Positions 28,770 to 37,045 of a DNA stretch of 64,000 bases are shown piece after piece. Numbering within the stretch: position 1 is the first letter of the stretch; each line of letters begins with the position of its first letter. The position numbers and the translations under genes are program-made. The notes under the pieces were generated by a model. That model had not been told where the DNA came from. It saw only the letters and a list, made by a program, of their open reading frames with translations, and ran no database searches. The stretch is from Helicobacter heilmannii (lineage in GTDB: Bacteria > Campylobacterota > Campylobacteria > Campylobacterales > Helicobacteraceae): positions 525,481 to 589,480 of the forward strand of contig NZ_CDMK01000001.1 in assembly GCF_001283065.1 (NCBI RefSeq). Direction: 5' to 3'.

Positions 28770-29633
28770 ATGAAAAAATTGCTGCTTTTTATGGGGCTTT
28801 TGGCGGGCTTAAACGGCACCCCCCTAGATCAAGAGCGCATTTTAGGCATTCTGCCCTATGGCCAAATGGACACGACCAAACTGGGCGAAATTTGGACGCT
28901 TTGGCAGGGGCATTATTTTTTATGGCTCTTTTTGGCGGTGGTGGTGGGGGTCGCTTTGGCGTTTCTCTTGCACTACTTGGTCATCGGGCCTAAACAATTT
29001 CCCCACAGCGGACAAAAAGTCCCCTTTTTTAGCCTATTTAATCGGATCGTCCATTGGATTGCGGGGATGTCTTTCATCTTGCTCGTACCCACGGGACTTA
29101 TCATGATTTTTGGCTCGTTCTTTGGGGGTGGGGCGTTTGTGCGCTTTTGCCGCATCACGCACAGCATAGGTTGTGTGGTCTTTATCATTGCCGTGATCCC
29201 TATGTTTCTTATGTGGTTTAAACCCATGATTTTGAGTCTCGCGGATTTTAAATGGCTGTTCATCATGGGCGGGTATCTCAGCAAAGAGCATAAACCCGTG
29301 CCAGCGCATAAGTTCAACGCTGGGCAAAAGACATGGTTTTGGGTGGCGACTTTGGGTGGGTTTGTGATGATCGCTAGCGGCGCGCTCCTTTACTTCAACA
29401 CCAACGATTTAAGCAAAATTGCCAACTTTTTCGGGCTTTACCAAATTTCGCTCTTGCGTTTAAGCGCGCTGGTGCATAACTTCTTTGGGCTGGTACTCGT
29501 GGGTTTTTTTATCGTGCATTTGTACATGTCCTTGTTTGCCATTAAAGGCTCTTTGCACTCCATGATCGATGGCAATAAGGAGCTTGAAGAGGTGAAAATC
29601 CTGCACAGTTTGTATTTAAAAGAGGGGTATTAA
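28770..29633 (+). CDS. fdhC: Formate dehydrogenase cytochrome b subunit
   Basis: Membrane di-heme cytochrome b of 287 residues that hands electrons to menaquinone. It has an N-terminal signal-like segment, then membrane segments at about residues 47-72, 90-115, 130-152, 187-210 and 225-255. Heme-ligand type histidines occur in NRIVHWIAG and RITHSIG and in the last helices. GGAGAGCC precedes the ATG at 28770, ten bases after fdhB. The first 45 residues include a periplasmic stretch as in Wolinella and Campylobacter FdhC. Confidence 0.92.
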   Translation: MKKLLLFMGLLAGLNGTPLDQERILGILPYGQMDTTKLGEIWTLWQGHYFLWLFLAVVVGVALAFLLHYLVIGPKQFPHSGQKVPFFSLFNRIVHWIAGMSFILLVPTGLIMIFGSFFGGGAFVRFCRITHSIGCVVFIIAVIPMFLMWFKPMILSLADFKWLFIMGGYLSKEHKPVPAHKFNAGQKTWFWVATLGGFVMIASGALLYFNTNDLSKIANFFGLYQISLLRLSALVHNFFGLVLVGFFIVHLYMSLFAIKGSLHSMIDGNKELEEVKILHSLYLKEGY

Positions 29634-29694
29634 AAGCTGGCACTAAGCTAAGAGGATTAGCATAAGAGATTTACCCTACGGCTAGAGGTTTTAC

Positions 29695-30480
29695 ATGTCC
29701 GAGCCCTTGATCATTCCCGTTGTGGTGGCGTTTAATCAAGACTGTTGTCTGCCCGCCGGTGTGGCTTTTGCACTCCGCTCTCACCCACGCTAGCCACATA
29801 CACGAAGGCACCCCCTTGTTTTATAAAATCCATTGTCTAGTACAAGGGGTGGATGCCACCCAAAAATCCAAAATTGAGCAGGGTTTATCAGCTTTTAGGA
29901 AGTTTTCTAGTGTGGAGTTTATGGATTTAGAATTTGAGCCACGAGCTACATTGAGCATCGACATGCCTCTATGCGATTTGTCTTTTGAAGAATGGAGCAA
30001 CATCTATAACGACCACTTTAATATTGGGTTTGCTGTCTATAATCTCAAGGCGTGGCGGGTGCATAATTTAGAGGACCAATGCGTTGAGTTTTTTACAAAA
30101 GGGGATATAAGCTTTTTGCACCCGAACACCACCACACTCTTGTACCACAAAAATATCTTAGAATTGCCCTATATTTACAACGCCAACCCCCACCATAATC
30201 ACCCACAATAAGCCATCTAACCCAACGAGGTGGTGTGGTATTTTATGGTCCCAACAAGCCGTGGTAACCCAGCAATTTCCACACTGTTCAAGTTTGGATC
30301 AATGCCATAGCGTGCTCCCCCTTCGTCCCTCTTTACTTTGACAATTATTACAGCTAGCTTAGAGACAAAAGCACACAGACAAATTTTGTACACTTCGAGT
30401 TTCTTTTAACAAAAAGTTCCTCTTTGGTCATATCCTATATAAAATCCAAGGGTCGCCAAACGCCTATGGGCTAAGTGTCG
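29695..30480 (+). pseudogene. Broken family 8 glycosyltransferase (LPS type)
   Basis: From ATG 29695 the frame reads SEPLIIPVVVAFNQDCCLPAGVAFA, the beginning of Helicobacter GT8 enzymes, and then stops near 29790. A shifted frame continues with SALTHASHIHEGTP and FYKIHCLVQGV. The DxD-containing core is deleted: the text jumps from LDLEFEPRA to the distal FNIGFAVYNLKAW and ELPYIYNANP segments. A third frame holds a C-terminal-like piece around 30380-30470. The gene is dead through frameshifts and an internal deletion. The intact form would add a hexose to lipopolysaccharide. Confidence 0.75.
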
Positions 30481-30506
30481 CTTGCGTGAAAAGACGAAAG
30501 GCCAGC

Positions 30507-31430
30507 CTAAGTGTGTACCAACCACCCAATCGCGTTTTCATAACTCTTAATACTGGCTTTGTTTTGGTAAGCAATGTCAAAGGCCACACCATGATCGACT
30601 GATGCCCGTTTAATGGGTAGATCCAAAGACACATTGATGCTCTCTTCAAAATAAAGAGCCTTAAGGGGGGCTAACCCTATATCGTGATAAAGGGCCACAA
30701 AATGGCGGTGTTTTGCCCTAAAGTGGGGGCTAAAGGCACTATCCGCGGGCACAGGTCCTAAAAATTTGGGCGTGTTTAAAAGAGCGTTGGCCTGCTCTAT
30801 GGCTTCTTTAACTTCCATATCTTGCGTGCCGATTGCGCCATTGTCCCCACAATGCGGATCAATCCCCAAAACCACGATCTGCTCGTCTGTGTTTAAAACC
30901 TGCGCTAAGGTGTATAAAAACTTCTTTAAGGGCTCTAGGCGCACCTTCGCGCTCACGGCACTTAAGGGGATGTGCTCGCTAAAGAGTGCCACCCATAGCT
31001 TAGGACAACCAAGTACCATGATCGCCTCTTGTTGGTAGCGCTCTCTTAGTAAGGCTGTGTGCCCGGGAGTGGTGATGCTGGCAAGTTGCCAAGCGTGTTT
31101 GTGGATGGGCAGGGTACAAACCCCGCTTGCCACCCCCAAGTCGGCTAAATCCAAAGCGTGTAAAAAACTTGCATGGCTGTAAAACCCGCTCTCTTGATCG
31201 ATACTAGCAGGCTTGATCGCAGGCTGGCAGGCATTTGGGGCAATGCACTCCATGCTCTCTAGGGCGTGGGTGTAGGTATGGTTTAAAAGGGCATTGGCTT
31301 GCACTAAGAGATCGCGATGTACGCAGTAGAGGGGCTGGCAAATTTGGCTGATGCGCGCGTGCGCTTTTAGGGCAATTTCTGGCCCTACGCCTTGGATGTC
31401 CCCGATAGAAATAGCGATTTTAGGGCGCAC
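30507..31430 (-). CDS. pdxA: 4-hydroxythreonine-4-phosphate dehydrogenase PdxA
   Basis: Oxidises 4-phosphohydroxy-L-threonine in the DXP-dependent route to pyridoxal phosphate. Among 307 residues, the N-terminal SIGDIQGVGPEI is the family start. The metal ligands are seen in TTPGHTALL near residue 123, ALYHDIGLAPLK near 235 and ASVDHGVAFDIAY near 275-287. PKxWVALFSEHIPL also matches. The start overlaps pdxJ by 11 bp, so PdxJ, which uses the PdxA product, is co-translated. Confidence 0.94.
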   Translation of the reverse strand: MRPKIAISIGDIQGVGPEIALKAHARISQICQPLYCVHRDLLVQANALLNHTYTHALESMECIAPNACQPAIKPASIDQESGFYSHASFLHALDLADLGVASGVCTLPIHKHAWQLASITTPGHTALLRERYQQEAIMVLGCPKLWVALFSEHIPLSAVSAKVRLEPLKKFLYTLAQVLNTDEQIVVLGIDPHCGDNGAIGTQDMEVKEAIEQANALLNTPKFLGPVPADSAFSPHFRAKHRHFVALYHDIGLAPLKALYFEESINVSLDLPIKRASVDHGVAFDIAYQNKASIKSYENAIGWLVHT

Positions 31431-32196
31431 AGATGGCTTCCTGCATGGATATAATGGCTTTTTCTAGTCCCACAATCACCGCCCGCGCGATGATGGCATG
31501 TCCGATGTTAAGCTCAGCAATGCCCTTTAGGCGCGCCACTAACCCCACGCTGGCGTAATTCAATCCATGCCCAGCGCACACTTCTAGCCCCATTTCTTGC
31601 CCTTTTAGGGCACTTTGGGCAAGCTCCTCTAGGCTTTGCTCGAGCATGTTTTTTAAGGTGGCGTTGGACTCTGGCAAATCTAGGTGGTTTTTATGGTGTT
31701 TAAAGCCCGTGTAAAGGGTATTGAACACATTGCTAAACTTGCCCGTGTGTAATTCCACGACCTTCACACCCAATTTCCAAGCCCTTTCTAAATTTTCTAA
31801 ATTGGGGTCAATAAACAGAGCAACTTCGATCCCACAATCGCTGTAAGCCTTGATGGTGTCTTGCAATTTGGGGTGTTGTAAGTTCAGCCCCCCCTCGGTA
31901 GTGATCTCGGCACGCCTTTCTGGCACTAGGGTTGCTTTAAAGGGCTTTAAGGTGCATAAAATCTTAGTGATCTCAGGGTCGATGGCACACTCGGCGTTGA
32001 TGGGTAGTGGGGCGTGCTTGACGATGCTTTTTACATCGTCCTCATGGATGTGGCGGCGGTCCTCCCTTAAATGTAGGGTGATCAAATCCACGCCCGCATT
32101 TTTAGCAATGAATACCGCCTCTAGGGGGTCTGGTTCATGGATTTTTCTAGCCTCTCTTAAGGTGGCGATGTGGTCAATATTTAAGCCTAAGCGCAT
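31420..32196 (-). CDS. pdxJ: Pyridoxine 5'-phosphate synthase PdxJ
   Basis: Condenses the PdxA product with deoxyxylulose 5-phosphate to pyridoxine 5'-phosphate. The 258-residue TIM barrel begins LGLNIDHIATLREAR, the signature of the family. TLHLREDRRHIHEDDV near residues 40-55, LVPERRAEITTEGGL near 103-117, and VCAGHGLNY near 205 follow. It overlaps wecA upstream by 10 bp and pdxA downstream by 11 bp, an order also found in H. pylori. Confidence 0.95.
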   Translation of the reverse strand: MRLGLNIDHIATLREARKIHEPDPLEAVFIAKNAGVDLITLHLREDRRHIHEDDVKSIVKHAPLPINAECAIDPEITKILCTLKPFKATLVPERRAEITTEGGLNLQHPKLQDTIKAYSDCGIEVALFIDPNLENLERAWKLGVKVVELHTGKFSNVFNTLYTGFKHHKNHLDLPESNATLKNMLEQSLEELAQSALKGQEMGLEVCAGHGLNYASVGLVARLKGIAELNIGHAIIARAVIVGLEKAIISMQEAICAP

Positions 32197-33155
32197 GTCT
32201 GTCCTGCTTTGAGTTTAAAGTAAAGCTTGAGATACGCCCACACGAATAGAGCGATGAGAAACAGCAGGGCGTAGGGGTGATTGCGGCATAAAAAGCTCGC
32301 CCACATAAAAGGGGTGTTGGCTATAACAACCATCAAGCCTGTTAAGGCATTGGGGTTTAAAAAGCGGGGTTTGTTTTGCAAGGTTTTAAAAAGCAGGGTG
32401 TGTAGGTGCAGGGCATCGGGCAGAGTCGCCTTTTGCTTCTGCCATTTGCGCCGCGCAATGGAGAATAAAACTTCTGTGACGGGATAAACCATTAAAGCCA
32501 GCCCAAACCACGCGCTCACCACCCCCTTTAGCGACAAATCCATCAAGCTAGCCCCCAAAATAAAGCCCAGTAAATACGCCCCCCCATCGCCTAAGAAAAT
32601 CAGTCCCTTAGGGAAATTGAGTGCTAAAAAGCCCAACACGGCCCAAAACAACGCCAAAATGAAGGGGTTTGGGGCCACTAAGTAGATAAATCCCAACGCC
32701 AAACAGCTAAAGCCCCCTGCTAGCCCGTGAAAGCCGTCAATGATGTTCATGGCATTGGCCACCCCCACGAGCATAAACACACTAAAGGGCAAAGCCACAA
32801 GCCAAGGTAGGCTAAATAGTGGGGAAAAGTCTTTGAGCACTAGGGGGGTAAGGAGCACCACCAAAGCCACACCTAGACTTTGTAAAATTAAACGCATTTT
32901 GGGGCTTAAAGAGAAATTTAAATCCTCTAAAAAGCCACTGATAAAAATGAGCACCCCACCTAAAAAACCCCACACGCCTAAAAACCCCCCGCAAAAGACA
33001 AAGGCCACAAACACGCCAAGCCCGCCTGCTCTAGGGGTTTTTTTAATGTGAAAACCTTGGGGCTTGTTAGCGTTGTCGGTGAAAATCTCTGTATTTTTGG
33101 CATAAATGATCACGCCCAAAGTACAGATGAAACTGAGCAAAAAGTACACAAACAT
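32187..33155 (-). CDS. wecA: Undecaprenyl-phosphate N-acetylglucosaminyl-1-phosphate transferase
   Basis: MraY/WecA-family membrane enzyme, 322 residues with about ten membrane segments. It loads GlcNAc-1-phosphate on undecaprenyl phosphate to start O-antigen synthesis in Helicobacter. ADN-like NANKPQGFHIKKTPRAGGLG near residue 30-48, VGVANAMNIIDGFHGLAGG near 132-150 with the catalytic Asp, and LIFLGDGGAYLLGFILG near 187-203 are family motifs. The start at 33155 (MFVYFLLSF) is preferred because an earlier ATG at 33164 lies within a perfect -10 box. The gene would then be leaderless. It sits divergent to the lipid A phosphatase gene. Confidence 0.85.
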   Translation of the reverse strand: MFVYFLLSFICTLGVIIYAKNTEIFTDNANKPQGFHIKKTPRAGGLGVFVAFVFCGGFLGVWGFLGGVLIFISGFLEDLNFSLSPKMRLILQSLGVALVVLLTPLVLKDFSPLFSLPWLVALPFSVFMLVGVANAMNIIDGFHGLAGGFSCLALGFIYLVAPNPFILALFWAVLGFLALNFPKGLIFLGDGGAYLLGFILGASLMDLSLKGVVSAWFGLALMVYPVTEVLFSIARRKWQKQKATLPDALHLHTLLFKTLQNKPRFLNPNALTGLMVVIANTPFMWASFLCRNHPYALLFLIALFVWAYLKLYFKLKAGQTCA

Positions 33156-33162
33156 AAAGGGC

Positions 33163-33188
33163 ATTATACCCTAACAAAATGTTATAAT
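33163..33188. promoter_or_regulatory. Divergent back-to-back -10 boxes giving leaderless transcripts
   Basis: TATAAT occurs on the plus strand at 33183-33188 and on the minus strand at 33163-33168, 14 bases apart. On each side exactly seven bases follow before an in-frame ATG (33196 plus; 33155 minus). The usual distance from -10 to start point places the +1 at or within a base of each A of ATG. No ribosome site precedes either ATG. Each promoter's -35 region would overlap the other's -10, so they probably exclude each other. Confidence 0.6.
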
Positions 33189-33195
33189 GCGCCCC

Positions 33196-33780
33196 ATGCT
33201 TAAAAAATTGTTCTTGGTGCTTTTGTTGTGTGCGAACTTGGGACGAGCAGAACTTTCTCGCGATGCAGTTGTGTTAGAGGACATCGGGGATGTTTTGCGG
33301 TTGATGCCTATATTTGTGGGTGTGGTGAGCCTTGGGATACGCGATTATCGGGGGATGGGTGAGTTGGCGATCGGCTCTTTGGTCGCCCAGGGCGTGATTT
33401 ATGAGGTGAAAAATATCTTTGATGATGCCCATGCAAGGGGGGAGAGAGTGCCCTTTGCCAAGCGGCCTTGTTGTGATAGTTGGCGGGGAATGCCAAGTGG
33501 GCACGCCGGAGGGGCGTGGAGCGCGGCGGGGTTTGTCTATTACCGCTATGGCTGGAAGCCCGCCCTGCCCGTGATCGCCCTAGCCATTTTAACCGATGCG
33601 AGTCGGGTGGTCGCTAGAGAACACTCCATTTTGCAGGTGGTGGTCGGCTCTTTGATCGGCTGGGGTTTTGCCTATCTTTTTACCTCCAAATACCGCCGCA
33701 ACTGGGAGCTGTATCCAGAGATCGGGGTAGACAACCGAGGCTATGCCCGCTATGGGATGCGCTTTCACTACCGCTTTTAA
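33196..33780 (+). CDS. lpxF: PAP2-family lipid A phosphatase, LpxF-like
   Basis: Membrane phosphatase of the PAP2 superfamily, 194 residues from the chosen ATG, with a signal-like N-terminus. The three active-site motifs are present: KRPCCDSWRG (near 94), MPSGHAGGAWSAA (near 104-116) and SRVVAREHSILQVVVGSLIG (near 138-157). The homologue in H. pylori, at the same place beside wecA, removes the 4'-phosphate of lipid A (LpxF) and lowers recognition by TLR4 and cationic peptides. Substrate position 4' rather than 1 is inferred from this neighbourhood. ATG 33187 is unlikely, being part of the -10 box. Confidence 0.75.
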   Translation: MLKKLFLVLLLCANLGRAELSRDAVVLEDIGDVLRLMPIFVGVVSLGIRDYRGMGELAIGSLVAQGVIYEVKNIFDDAHARGERVPFAKRPCCDSWRGMPSGHAGGAWSAAGFVYYRYGWKPALPVIALAILTDASRVVAREHSILQVVVGSLIGWGFAYLFTSKYRRNWELYPEIGVDNRGYARYGMRFHYRF

Positions 33781-33884
33781 GTGATTTACAGCGGGATTTT
33801 TTGTGGAAGTGCCAAGCAAGTTTATACTTAGTTAAATTTAATTCGAAAATATTATAAGTTCAATCACACTACTAGGATGAAATC

Positions 33885-35564
33885 GTGCGCGTTGGGATAA
33901 AAATCTTGTTGAATATTTTTCTTTCTCTGATCGTGATGGGTGTTTTGGTGGTGTTGCTCACGAATTACAAGCAGCATAAACTCGTGCAAGGGCTCATCCA
34001 CATCACGGAACAAGATGGCATTAAAAAGAAAGAAGATGCCCTAAGAGACATGTACGCCTTGATCGAGCATGGCATCCACCGTTACTACCGTATCCAGCCC
34101 TCTAAAGAACTAGCTCTTAAATACACCCTAGACTATCTAGGGGCGATCAATAAAGACCGCAGTTCGGTGTATATGGTGGCGGTGGACAAGGAGGGCAAAG
34201 TGCTCTTTGATCCGGTGAATCCAAACACCGTGGGCAAGAGTGGGCTGGATTTACAAAGCGTGGATGGAGTCTACTATGTGCGTGGTTATTTAGAAGCAGC
34301 CAAGAAAGGCGGGGGCTACACCCGCTATAAAATGCCCAAATTTGCCGGGGGCAAGCCTGAGCCAAAAGTGGCTTACAGCAAATACGATCCCGTGAGTGGG
34401 ATGGTGTTGGCCACCACTTCTTACTACAGCGACATTTTAAAGGACTTTAACACCGTAGAGCGAGGAGCAAAAAGAAAGGTTCTAGAAGACACGCATGTTT
34501 TAACGCTGTGGATCAGCGCTACGATGCTGGTGATGATCTTGCTCTCTAGCATTTCGATCCATTTCACCGTGATCCAGCGGCTTAAAGACACGGTGGATCG
34601 GCTCTATAACTTTGGACAGGGGGATAAGGACTTGACCAAACGCTTGAAGGTCCGTAAAGGCAATGACGATGTGAATAAGGTTGCTGTGGGGATCAACGCC
34701 TTTGTGGAAAAGATCCATCAGTGCATCCAAACCATGAAAGACAACAGCGTGCACAATAAGTCTTTGGCAGATCGGTTGCAAGTCATCATCGGCAACACCT
34801 ATGAGCGCTCCAAGGGCAACGCTGCCATTGTCCAGGACATTTGTCAAGAATCCAAAGACCTCACCACCACGGTGGCGCACTCAGTACAAGCCGCCAAAGA
34901 AGTAGGGGATCGGTTAGGACAAATGCGCGCCTCCATTGAAGACTCCAACGCTTCTTTAAGTACCATGCTCACACAAATCCTAGACGGAGCAAAGACGGAG
35001 GAAGAGCTGGCCAATAAGGTCGAGCACCTAAGTAAGAATGCCGATAGCGTGAAAAGCATTTTGCACATCATCAACGACATCGCCGACCAAACGAACTTAC
35101 TCGCCTTAAACGCCGCCATCGAGGCAGCAAGAGCGGGCGAGCACGGGCGGGGCTTTGCTGTGGTGGCTGATGAAGTGCGCAATTTGGCGGCAAGAACCCA
35201 AAAAAGCCTAGCAGAAATCAATTCCACCATCGGGGTGATTGTGCAAGAAATCAACGATGTGAGCAGCCAAATGAATTTAAATTCTAGAAAGATCGAGGAG
35301 CTGAGCACCGGTAGCATCGAAGTGCAAGAGCGTTTCACTAACATGAGCGCAGAGGTGGGCACAGTAGTGGAGAGAACCCACGCCTTTATTGGCAATTACA
35401 GCAAAACCGGAGAGCGCATCCACACGATGGCCGAGCGCTTGACCCAAGTGGACAAAGACACCAGCGAGACTATAGATGAAGCCCAAGAAATCCTAAGCGT
35501 GGCCGACTCGCTCAAAGTCTCCACCTCTGAGCTGGATGCAGAGATTAACCAGTTCAAAACTTAA
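33885..35564 (+). CDS. Methyl-accepting chemotaxis receptor with periplasmic Cache domain
   Basis: Chemoreceptor of 559 residues: a membrane segment at about 8-27, a periplasmic domain at about 30-200 with [18 protein letters not shown] and [12 protein letters not shown] of single-Cache (sCache_2) type, a second membrane segment near 206-230, HAMP, and a long coiled coil. The signalling tip [20 protein letters not shown] near 404-423 is exactly that of chemotaxis receptors. Start is a GTG preceded by AGGATG. Cache domains of this kind often bind small organic acids; the ligand is unknown. No C-terminal CheR-binding pentapeptide is seen. Confidence 0.92.
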   Translation: MRVGIKILLNIFLSLIVMGVLVVLLTNYKQHKLVQGLIHITEQDGIKKKEDALRDMYALIEHGIHRYYRIQPSKELALKYTLDYLGAINKDRSSVYMVAVDKEGKVLFDPVNPNTVGKSGLDLQSVDGVYYVRGYLEAAKKGGGYTRYKMPKFAGGKPEPKVAYSKYDPVSGMVLATTSYYSDILKDFNTVERGAKRKVLEDTHVLTLWISATMLVMILLSSISIHFTVIQRLKDTVDRLYNFGQGDKDLTKRLKVRKGNDDVNKVAVGINAFVEKIHQCIQTMKDNSVHNKSLADRLQVIIGNTYERSKGNAAIVQDICQESKDLTTTVAHSVQAAKEVGDRLGQMRASIEDSNASLSTMLTQILDGAKTEEELANKVEHLSKNADSVKSILHIINDIADQTNLLALNAAIEAARAGEHGRGFAVVADEVRNLAARTQKSLAEINSTIGVIVQEINDVSSQMNLNSRKIEELSTGSIEVQERFTNMSAEVGTVVERTHAFIGNYSKTGERIHTMAERLTQVDKDTSETIDEAQEILSVADSLKVSTSELDAEINQFKT

Positions 35565-35666
35565 GGGACTAAAGCCTTGAAAGAGGTTTTGGGGTGCGCC
35601 CTAATTTCTCACTTTTTAAATCTTTTCTGTGCTTTGAACCCCCCAAACTTTTCTAGCTCTTTAAGC

Positions 35667-36965
35667 TTAGGGGTGGGGCTGATGCCTATTTATGGTGCTG
35701 TTAAGGATTTTGGCAATGGCGTGTAGGTCTTTGTCAAAAAGCGCAAAGGTGTCTAAGAGCACGCCGTCATGGCGCAACACACAGGCGAGCCCTTGTTGGT
35801 ACAAAGCGTGGTGCAGCTCTTGAAAATCGCTTGGTGGGCTTAAAAGCAAGCCAAAACTTTTCATGCCGCTATCTGCCACCCCCCCGCCCACCAAGGCAGT
35901 GGTTTCTATGAGCGTGGCTTGCACCCCTTTTAAAAGTTGCAAGAGTTTTAACGCCTTATTTAAAAGCGTGTCTTTGTCCTGCTCTAAAAATCTTTGCGTA
36001 GGGTTAGCCTGTCCGCTTATGTGCTCTTGCAAACTTCGAGCAAGCATGTAGAGTTGGATTTTATCCGCTCTAAAAGCCCGATACAGCGGGTGTTTGGCAA
36101 GTTGGCAGATCGCCTCTTTAGCCCCCAGCACCACCCCACCCTGCACGCTGCCAAAGAGTTTATCGGTACTAAAGCTCAGCAAATGGGCGTGCTTCAAGGC
36201 CGTTTGCACCTGCATAATGCTTTGCAAACTGCCTAAATCTTCATAAAAAAGCACCCCCCGCTCTGTGGCAAGTTTATATAATTCTTTAGTCCCCACAGAG
36301 GCGACAAAACCTTGTTGTACAAAGTTACTTAGGTGGATGGTGGTGATGAGAGTGGTGTTAGGACTTAGGGCGTGTTGGTAGTCTTGTAAATAGGTCTTGT
36401 TCGTACTGCCGACAAATTTAAGGTTGGTTACGCACTCTAAAAGCTCATGCGCTCTAAAATGCCCGCCGATTTCCACGAGTTGTCCATAGGATAAAAGTGT
36501 TTCACAGCCTTGGGCTTTGGGGGCAAAGACGCTTGCCACCAATACTAGGGCACTGGCGTTGTTGTTGAGCACTAAAGCGTCTTCTGCGCTAAAGAGCATT
36601 TTTAAGAGCTCTTGTACCAAAGCGCAACGATCCGCCCTTTTGCCCCTGTGATCCACTTCTAAATTGATGTACCCGCTTAAAAGCTCTAGTTCTTTAAGGT
36701 GGCTTGGCTCTAAACAAGCCCGCCCTAAATTCGTGGAGAGCAACACCCCCGTGGCGTTGTAAAGGGGCTTTAGGGGGGCAGACATTAAAGCGGTGTATCG
36801 TTCTCTTACAAGCTCCACCCACGCATCTAAGCTGGCATAGGCAAATGGGGTCTTTTGGTGGGCTTTAAATAGAGAGGTGGCTAGGGCTTTTAAGGGGGCT
36901 TTGGGGTAGCCTTTGAGGGCGGGGGCGTTTAAAAGAGCGTGCATGGCGGGGGGGCGGGTTTTCAT
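35667..36965 (-). CDS. selA: L-seryl-tRNA(Sec) selenium transferase SelA
   Basis: PLP enzyme that turns Ser-tRNA(Sec) into Sec-tRNA(Sec) using selenophosphate. The 432 residues include LYNATGVLLSTNLGRACL near 62-79, VDHRGKRADRC near 103-113, and NNNASALVLV near 132-141. LSFSTDKLFGSVQGGVVLG near 265-283 supplies the PLP-binding Lys. Length is a little below the usual 450-470, mainly at the N-terminus. It is needed to decode the UGA in fdhA 10 kb away. SelB, SelD and the tRNA(Sec) gene are not seen in this window. Confidence 0.92.
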   Translation of the reverse strand: MKTRPPAMHALLNAPALKGYPKAPLKALATSLFKAHQKTPFAYASLDAWVELVRERYTALMSAPLKPLYNATGVLLSTNLGRACLEPSHLKELELLSGYINLEVDHRGKRADRCALVQELLKMLFSAEDALVLNNNASALVLVASVFAPKAQGCETLLSYGQLVEIGGHFRAHELLECVTNLKFVGSTNKTYLQDYQHALSPNTTLITTIHLSNFVQQGFVASVGTKELYKLATERGVLFYEDLGSLQSIMQVQTALKHAHLLSFSTDKLFGSVQGGVVLGAKEAICQLAKHPLYRAFRADKIQLYMLARSLQEHISGQANPTQRFLEQDKDTLLNKALKLLQLLKGVQATLIETTALVGGGVADSGMKSFGLLLSPPSDFQELHHALYQQGLACVLRHDGVLLDTFALFDKDLHAIAKILNSTINRHQPHP

Positions 36966-37010
36966 AGTGGGGATTGTAACACAAAAGGGGCATTTTGGTG
37001 ATATTTTAGT

Positions 37011-37016
37011 TATACT
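37011..37016 (+). promoter_or_regulatory. Possible -10 box for speA
   Basis: TATACT, with one mismatch to the consensus, lies 30 bases before the speA ATG in an AT-rich patch between divergent selA and speA. Inferred. Confidence 0.35.
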
Positions 37017-37045
37017 CTAAGGCTCATTAACACTTAGGGGTTGGC

